Assembly: GCF_019396345.1 (NCBI RefSeq)
Contig: NZ_JAHKRM010000004.1
Location: 248,001-312,000 of the forward strand
Origin: Nonomuraea guangzhouensis
Lineage (GTDB): Bacteria; Actinomycetota; Actinomycetes; Streptosporangiales; Streptosporangiaceae
Reading direction: 5' to 3'
DNA length: 64,000 nt
Shown: positions 59,338 through 64,000 of the stretch, in pieces
Layout of the letters: each line of letters starts with the position of its first letter
Position numbering within the stretch: position 1 is the first letter of the stretch
Program-made: the position numbers and the translations under genes
The notes under the pieces: model-generated
The model's input: only the letters and a program-made list of their open reading frames with translations
What the model was told of the DNA's origin: nothing
Database searches by the model: none

Positions 59338-62250
59338 TCAGGCGCTCTCCTCCAGCTCGGCCAGCTTGGCGGCGAGCGCGACCCGGGAGCCGATGCCGAG
59401 CTTGGTGTAGATCTTGCCGATGTGGTACTCGACGGTCTTGACGCTGATCAGCAGTTCCCGGGCGATCTGCCGGTTGGTCAGGCCGCTGGAGACGAGCCTG
59501 GCCGTGCTGTACTCCTGGGGCGTCAGTCCCAGCCGTACGGTGCCCGGCGGTTCCAGGCCACACGCCTCCAGCTCCTGCGCGCAGGCGGCCACGAGCGGGC
59601 GGGCGCCCAGCCGGGCGAAGATGGCCTCGGCGGCCCGCAGCCGGGCGGCGGCGGCCCTGCGCCTTCCGGTACGCCGCTGTAACCGGCCCAGGTCCAGCAG
59701 GACGCGGGCCTCCTCCAACGGGCAGGCGGCGCCCTCCAGGAGGCCCAGGGCGGCGGTGAAGCTCTCCTCGGCCCGCGCTGGAACGTTCCTGGCCGCCAAG
59801 ACCAGCCCGGTGAGCCTGGCCCGCCGGGCCCGCGCCCGCGCGCCGTCGCCGGGCAGCACGGCCAGCTCGGTCTCGGCCTCTTCCAGGCGTCCCTCCGCGA
59901 CGAGGGTCTCGATGAGCTGCGGCCGGTGGTCGGGTACGAACGGGTCGTCGGCGCCCGCCGGCGCGGCTCCGGCGCCGAGCAGCGCCAGCGCCAGGTCCGC
60001 CTGGGTCTCGCCCATCACGTTGCGCTGGCAGCGGGCGACGGCTCTGGCGGCGGTGGCGTGGGCGAGGGCCCGTTCGTGCTCGCCCAGCGCGGCCAGCGGC
60101 GCGACGCAGGCGACGTGCAGGGTGGGCAGCAGCCAGCGCTGGCCGAGCCCCTCCGCCTCGGCCAGCGCCCGCTCCGCCCCCGTCAGCGCGTCCTCCCAGC
60201 GCCCGTCGCCGTGCTCGGCCACGGCGAGCAGCGCGCTGCCGACCAGGCGGTGGTGCGGCAGCCCCGCCTCATCCCGCGCCGCCACGACCCTGGCCAGCAC
60301 CTCGGCCGCCGCCCCGGCCTCACCCTCCCGCAGCATCCGGACGGCCGCCGGGATGCCCTCTCGCGCGGCCCGGCGGCCCTCCGCGTCGAGGGTGGCTGTG
60401 CTCAGGGCCAGCACGTCGTACGGGCGGGCGGTCGTGCTCTTGATCGGCTGCTCGGCCGCCAGGCGGGCCCAGGTCGCCGCGGCGGCGGGATCTCCCTTGA
60501 CCAGGTGCAACCAGGCGAGCTGCTCGGCCGTGTCGGCGGCGAAGCAGGGCGAGCGATCCCGCCACGCCCCCGCGAGCAGCTCGGCGGCCTCGTCGAGCCG
60601 CCCGGCGGCCAGCGCGAGCCGGCCCAGGATGTAGCGGCGCACGGGCCGCGGGTCGGTGTTGCGGACGGCGGCCAGCTCGGCCGCGCGGACGACGTCGCCG
60701 CCCAGCAGCAGGTGCTTCAGCGCGGCGGTACGCAGCTCGTCACGCCGGGACGCGGACTCGCAGAGCCCGGCGGCCAGCGTCAGGTGGGCGGCGGCGTCGA
60801 GCCAGAGGCCGTGCTGGGCCTCCTTGGCCGCGTACCTGGTCAGCTCCTCGGCCAGCGGCTGGTCGGGCCCGCCCGCCGCCGCGGCGCGGTGGCGCAGTGC
60901 CGTACCGGTGGGCTCGACGACCCGGGCGGCGGCCAGGTGCAGCCGCGCGCGGACGCCCGCGCCGAGCGAGCCGTAGACGGTGGCCGCGGCCAGCGGGTCG
61001 GGGAAGGCGACGAAGCGTCCGGGGAGCTCGTCGAGCAGCCCGGCGTCAACCGCCTCTTCGAGCGCGGTCAGCGGCTCGCCCGCGACCGCGGCCACTGAAG
61101 CGACCACGTGCAGGGGGAGCGGCTCGCCGGCGACCGCGGCCACCGAAGCGACCACGTGCAGCGGGTTGGGCTCGCCGAGCACGGCGCAGGCGGCGACGAG
61201 CGCGCGCGTCTCCGCGCCGCACGCGCGGAGACGGCGGGTGAAGGACCGGGCGTAACCCTCGGGAGCGGGCAGCCGGGCCCCGGGATCGGCCAGCGTCGTC
61301 GGCGCGAGGGTGGCGAGCAGCTCGCGGGCGTACAGCGGATTGCCCGACGTGTGCTCGCGCAGCCGCCTGGCGGCACGCTCGCTCAACGGGTCCGGGGTCA
61401 GGCCGGCCAGTTCCGCGGCGGACAAGCCGCCGAGGACGAGCCGGAGCCTGCCATCGCCGGTCAGCAGCCGCCGCAGCCCCTCCGGCAGCCACGGGTCTGC
61501 GGTGCTGCGGCAGATGACCACCACGAGCACTCGGCCGGCCCGCAGGCGGCGCAGCAGGTAGCCGAGCGCCCGCAGCGACGCCCTGTCGGCCCACTGGACG
61601 TCGTCGACCAGGACAACGACGGGCCCGTCAGCCTGCAGGCGGCCGACCGCCTCGCACAGGGCCTCCCCGACGGACCACAGCTCCCGCGCCGCGGCGCTCC
61701 TGGTGGCCGCGCCCTCCTGACCGGCGCCCCTCGATCTCACTCCAGAGCCCCCCGATCCGGGGCCGGCGCTCCCTGATCCGCCTCTCCCCAGCCCGGCCCT
61801 CCCCAGGCCTGTGCCGCCCGGTCCGCGGCCCCTCAGGTCGGTCCCAAGTCGGGCGCCCAGCGGTCCGCCAGCCCCCAGCCCGATGCCGTCCAGGAGGGTC
61901 CTCCCGGGTCCGGCGCCCAGCGGTCCGCCGCTCCCCTGTCCGGCACCGTCCGGGACGGTCCTCCCGGATCCGGCGCCCAGCGGACCACCAATCCCCTGTC
62001 CGGCGTCCAGGACGGACCGTGCCTGGTCGGCGAGCTGGCGGACGATCCCGTACCGCAGGTGCCGCTCGGCCTCGTCCCCGCTGACCGCCAGCACCCGTAC
62101 GTTCGCCTCCCCGTCGAGTGCCTGGCGGATCAGCGCCGTCTTCCCGATGCCCTCGGGCCCCTCGATGACCATCCGCCGCACGGCGCCGTTACCCGCGGCA
62201 CGCAATTCCCCGCGCACCAGGGCGAGCTCCGTTGCTCTCCCGACGAACAT
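59338..62250 (-). CDS. LAL-type LuxR-family regulator with AAA ATPase domain
   Basis: About 970 aa. N-terminal ATPase: FVGRATELALVRGEL, Walker A GPEGIGKTALIRQAL, Walker B VVVLVDDVQWADRASLRALGYLL. A long helical middle follows, then a C-terminal LuxR HTH (LTPQEYSTARLVSSGLTNRQIARELLISVKTVEYHIGKIYTKLGIGSRVALAAKL). Two repeat-driven expansions are present: a Gly-rich 20-residue repeat between Walker A and B and a duplicated LHVVASVAAVAGEP segment. LAL regulators often activate secondary-metabolite or sugar genes; its target is unknown. It converges on the CHAT/sigma module but there is no evidence that it controls it. Confidence 0.9.
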   Translation of the reverse strand: MFVGRATELALVRGELRAAGNGAVRRMVIEGPEGIGKTALIRQALDGEANVRVLAVSGDEAERHLRYGIVRQLADQARSVLDAGQGIGGPLGAGSGRTVPDGAGQGSGGPLGAGPGRTLLDGIGLGAGGPLGARLGTDLRGRGPGGTGLGRAGLGRGGSGSAGPGSGGSGVRSRGAGQEGAATRSAAARELWSVGEALCEAVGRLQADGPVVVLVDDVQWADRASLRALGYLLRRLRAGRVLVVVICRSTADPWLPEGLRRLLTGDGRLRLVLGGLSAAELAGLTPDPLSERAARRLREHTSGNPLYARELLATLAPTTLADPGARLPAPEGYARSFTRRLRACGAETRALVAACAVLGEPNPLHVVASVAAVAGEPLPLHVVASVAAVAGEPLTALEEAVDAGLLDELPGRFVAFPDPLAAATVYGSLGAGVRARLHLAAARVVEPTGTALRHRAAAAGGPDQPLAEELTRYAAKEAQHGLWLDAAAHLTLAAGLCESASRRDELRTAALKHLLLGGDVVRAAELAAVRNTDPRPVRRYILGRLALAAGRLDEAAELLAGAWRDRSPCFAADTAEQLAWLHLVKGDPAAAATWARLAAEQPIKSTTARPYDVLALSTATLDAEGRRAAREGIPAAVRMLREGEAGAAAEVLARVVAARDEAGLPHHRLVGSALLAVAEHGDGRWEDALTGAERALAEAEGLGQRWLLPTLHVACVAPLAALGEHERALAHATAARAVARCQRNVMGETQADLALALLGAGAAPAGADDPFVPDHRPQLIETLVAEGRLEEAETELAVLPGDGARARARRARLTGLVLAARNVPARAEESFTAALGLLEGAACPLEEARVLLDLGRLQRRTGRRRAAAARLRAAEAIFARLGARPLVAACAQELEACGLEPPGTVRLGLTPQEYSTARLVSSGLTNRQIARELLISVKTVEYHIGKIYTKLGIGSRVALAAKLAELEESA
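61073..61168. repeat. 48-bp tandem duplication in the LuxR gene
   Basis: Two units of 48 bp (ACCGCGGCCAC..GAAGCGACCACGTGC cores) differ at a few bases and encode LHVVASVAAVAGEP twice. The 16-codon period retains the frame, and the small divergence suggests a recent duplication. Confidence 0.9.
61853..62030. repeat. 60-bp tandem repeats in the LuxR gene
   Basis: Three copies beginning GCGCCCAGCGG at 61853, 61913 and 61973 encode a Gly-rich 20-residue unit (GGPLGAGPGRTLLDG type) inserted between Walker A and Walker B of the ATPase. A further degenerate Gly-rich tract extends toward 61740. Confidence 0.88.
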
Positions 62251-62372
62251 CCCCTCTCCCTCCGTCGCCCCTCGACTTCCCAGAGCGCGCACGGAGGGTC
62301 CTGATACACCTCTTTCACCGCAAACGTGCAGCGAAGGGGCGGTAACCGTTTTCCCTTTCGAAGGATCAGCCG

Positions 62373-63482
62373 TCAGACGATCACGAGTTCGCGGGAGGTG
62401 AGGTTCAGCCGCTCACCACCGGTCTCCGTGCACACCACGATGTCCTCGATGCGCGCCCCATGCCGTTCGGGCAGGTAGATGCCCGGCTCGACGGAGAAGG
62501 CGAAGCCCGGCTCCATCGGCTCGGCGTTGCCGGACACGATGTACGGCTCCTCGTGCGTCTCCACGCCGATCCCGTGCCCGGTGCGGTGGATGAAGTAGTC
62601 GCCGTAACCCGCCGCGGCGATCAGGTCGCGGGCCGCCGCGTCGATCGACTCGCACGGCACGCCCGGCCGTACGGCGGCGCAGGCGGCGTCCTGGGCGCGG
62701 CGCAGCACCTCGTAGTACTCGGCGAAGTCGGCCGGCGGGGCCCCGACGGAGTACGTACGCGTGGAGTCGGAGCAGTAGCCGTTGTGCAGTTGCCCGCCGA
62801 TGTCGACCACCACCGGCTCCCCCGCCTGGATCGCCCGGTCCGACACGTCATGGTGCGGGCTGGCGGCGTTGGGCCCCGAGGCGACGATGACGAAGTCGAC
62901 CATCTCGTGCCCGGCGGCCAGGATCGCCTCGGCGATGTCCCGGCCGACCTCACGCTCGGTCCGCCCGGCCCGCAGGAACTCCGGCACCCGCCGGTGCACC
63001 GAGTCGATGGCCTGCCCCGCCTCGCGCAGCGCCGCCACCTCGGCCGGCGACTTGCGCATCCGCAGCTCGCGCAGCACGCTGCCGGCCAGCACCTGCTCGG
63101 TCTCCGGCATGACCTCGCGGAAGCGCAGCGACGACATCGCCCACATCCGGTCGGCCAGCCCGACCTTGGCCACCCGGCCGAGCCGAGCGGATGCGATGCC
63201 GTAGGGGTCGTCGGTCTCGTCCCACGCCACGAAGTCCAGTCCGAGCCGCGAGGCGGGCGACGCCTGCGCGGCGGGCAGCTCCAGCCGGGGCACCATCAGG
63301 AACGGCTCGCCGGAAGCCGGCACCACCAGGCAGGTCAGCCGTTCGAGCGGCTTGGCGTCGTAGCCGCTCACATAGCGCAGGTCCGGGCCCGGCGTGAGCA
63401 GGAGGGCGTCGAGGCCGGATTTCGCGGTGGCCTCCTGCACGGCGGCCAGGCGGGACACGGGATACAAGTCTGAGGACGTCAC
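62373..63482 (-). CDS. M24-family Xaa-Pro peptidase
   Basis: About 369 aa. A creatinase-like N-terminal domain (LDALLLTPGPDLRYVSGYD) is followed by the pita-bread metal domain. All five ligands are visible: Asp in VVVDIGGQL, Asp in YCSDSTRTY, His in HRTGHGIGVETHEEPY, Glu in FSVEPGIYLPE and Glu in ARIEDIVV. It should remove N-terminal residues before proline or act as a dipeptidase in the cytosol. GTG 63482 is favoured because TAGATT lies 6 nt upstream; the in-frame GTG two codons earlier abuts the hexamer. Confidence 0.92.
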   Translation of the reverse strand: MTSSDLYPVSRLAAVQEATAKSGLDALLLTPGPDLRYVSGYDAKPLERLTCLVVPASGEPFLMVPRLELPAAQASPASRLGLDFVAWDETDDPYGIASARLGRVAKVGLADRMWAMSSLRFREVMPETEQVLAGSVLRELRMRKSPAEVAALREAGQAIDSVHRRVPEFLRAGRTEREVGRDIAEAILAAGHEMVDFVIVASGPNAASPHHDVSDRAIQAGEPVVVDIGGQLHNGYCSDSTRTYSVGAPPADFAEYYEVLRRAQDAACAAVRPGVPCESIDAAARDLIAAAGYGDYFIHRTGHGIGVETHEEPYIVSGNAEPMEPGFAFSVEPGIYLPERHGARIEDIVVCTETGGERLNLTSRELVIV

Positions 63483-63625
63483 AGGCACAATCTACTCGGA
63501 CCGCTCCTCCTAAAATCCGCGAAAAGCTCTCACAACGCGGCAAGCCGTGGCTACACTCCGCAGATGGACGATCACGTATTGTGGTGTCAATTGTCCGGTT
63601 CCACCGCGTTTCGAGAGTGAGACTC

Positions 63626-64000
63626 ATGGTCGACGTCTGGGGCAGCCACCAGCGCCGCCCGATGAGTGCGGCCGAACTGGTCCGGCGCCTCGCGCAGCAG
63701 CCCGCGACCGAGCGCGACGCCGAGCTGCTCGCCACCCGGCTGGCGCACGCCGAGCGGCTGGGCAACATGGGCTGGGCCGAATGGAACCTCCACACCGGGG
63801 CGGCCACCTGGTCCGACCACGTCTACCTGATCTTCGGGCGGGACCGGGACGACGGGCCGATCCACCTGCCCGACCTGGCCAAGCACGTCGAGCCCGGCGA
63901 CCACGGCGCGCTCGACCAGCTCCTGTGGAGCGTCGTGCAGGGTGAGGAGCCGGTGCAGGCCGAGTTCCGCATCCGGCGCGGCGCCGAGCTGCGTAACCTG
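63626..64000 (+). CDS. PAS-domain protein, cut by the window edge
   Basis: Only the first 125 residues are present. After a helical lead (SAAELVRRLAQQPATERDAELLATRL) a PAS_3-like fold begins: HAERLGNMGWAEWNLHTGAATWSDHVYLIFGRD, then DLAKHVEPGDHGALDQLL and AEFRIRRGAELRNL. Such N-termini usually head SpoIIE-type phosphatases or hybrid sensor kinases in actinomycetes, but the effector domain lies outside. The ATG is preceded by a GAGTGAGA site and is divergent from the peptidase gene. Confidence 0.75.
   Translation, partial: MVDVWGSHQRRPMSAAELVRRLAQQPATERDAELLATRLAHAERLGNMGWAEWNLHTGAATWSDHVYLIFGRDRDDGPIHLPDLAKHVEPGDHGALDQLLWSVVQGEEPVQAEFRIRRGAELRNL

Noticed and set aside
59338..62250. LuxR regulator as pathway-specific activator of a local biosynthetic cluster
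   Set aside because: No polyketide, peptide-synthetase or other biosynthetic genes lie nearby; the terpene synthase-like gene is several kilobases away and separated by strong terminators.
1..64000. Integrated prophage or genomic island
   Set aside because: No integrase, att-like repeats, phage structural genes, tRNA junctions or broad GC shift were found.

Overview
This window is high-GC actinobacterial chromosome. Third codon positions are strongly G/C, GTG and TTG starts are common, and the gene set (RbpA, Ppm1 beside Lnt, DUF58/MoxR, SCO6745-like, a CvnD-type GTPase, a large ATPase-LuxR regulator) points to a filamentous actinomycete, probably Streptosporangiaceae such as Nonomuraea; that family call is inference. 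No tRNA, rRNA, CRISPR array, insertion sequence or prophage was seen. Genes run off both edges: an SGNH hydrolase on the left and a PAS-type protein on the right.

Layout. 0-3.3 kb: SGNH hydrolase, isochorismate synthase, IMPACT-family protein. 3.2-15.5 kb: a regulator-dense stretch with ArsR+MFS, a membrane Ser/Thr kinase, TetR, CGNR protein, SCO6745-like protein, VOC protein, ArsR+SRPBCC, MarR, LysE exporter, WYL and DeoR regulators, a sugar-type MFS and TauE. 15.8-19.3 kb: two adjacent ClpP subunits without ClpX, then a NarL-type two-component pair. 20-24 kb: degenerate kinase-like membrane protein opposite MoxR-DUF58-VWA. 24-29 kb: two methyltransferases, glycerophosphodiesterase, transporter, HxlR/NTF2-like pair. 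29-33 kb: xylose genes (ROK repressor, xylulokinase, xylose isomerase). 34-40 kb: rbpA with a sigma-R-type promoter, fxsA, ppm1, lnt and a HelD-type helicase. 40-47 kb: a ROK-controlled sugar operon (ABC importer without ATPase, GH4 glycosidase, BadF-type sugar kinase). 47-51 kb: glycerol catabolism under an IclR regulator. 51-53.6 kb: Lrp regulator, solitary CvnD GTPase, terpene synthase-like protein. 53.8-59.3 kb: a TPR-CHAT protease divergent from a cytosolic subtilisin, a sigma factor and a small partner protein, the best candidate for an undescribed system. 59.3-64 kb: LAL-type LuxR regulator, M24 peptidase and the start of a PAS protein.

Three things run through the window. First, at least 18 start codons lie 6-7 nt downstream of a TANNNT -10 hexamer, so many mRNAs are probably leaderless; this decided several starts here. 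Second, clear palindromic operators lie beside their likely regulators (ArsR, DeoR/WYL, HxlR, ROK, IclR). Third, several regulators and the CHAT protein carry in-frame tandem repeats (periods 12, 15, 21, 48, 60 bp), suggesting active minisatellite expansion in linkers.
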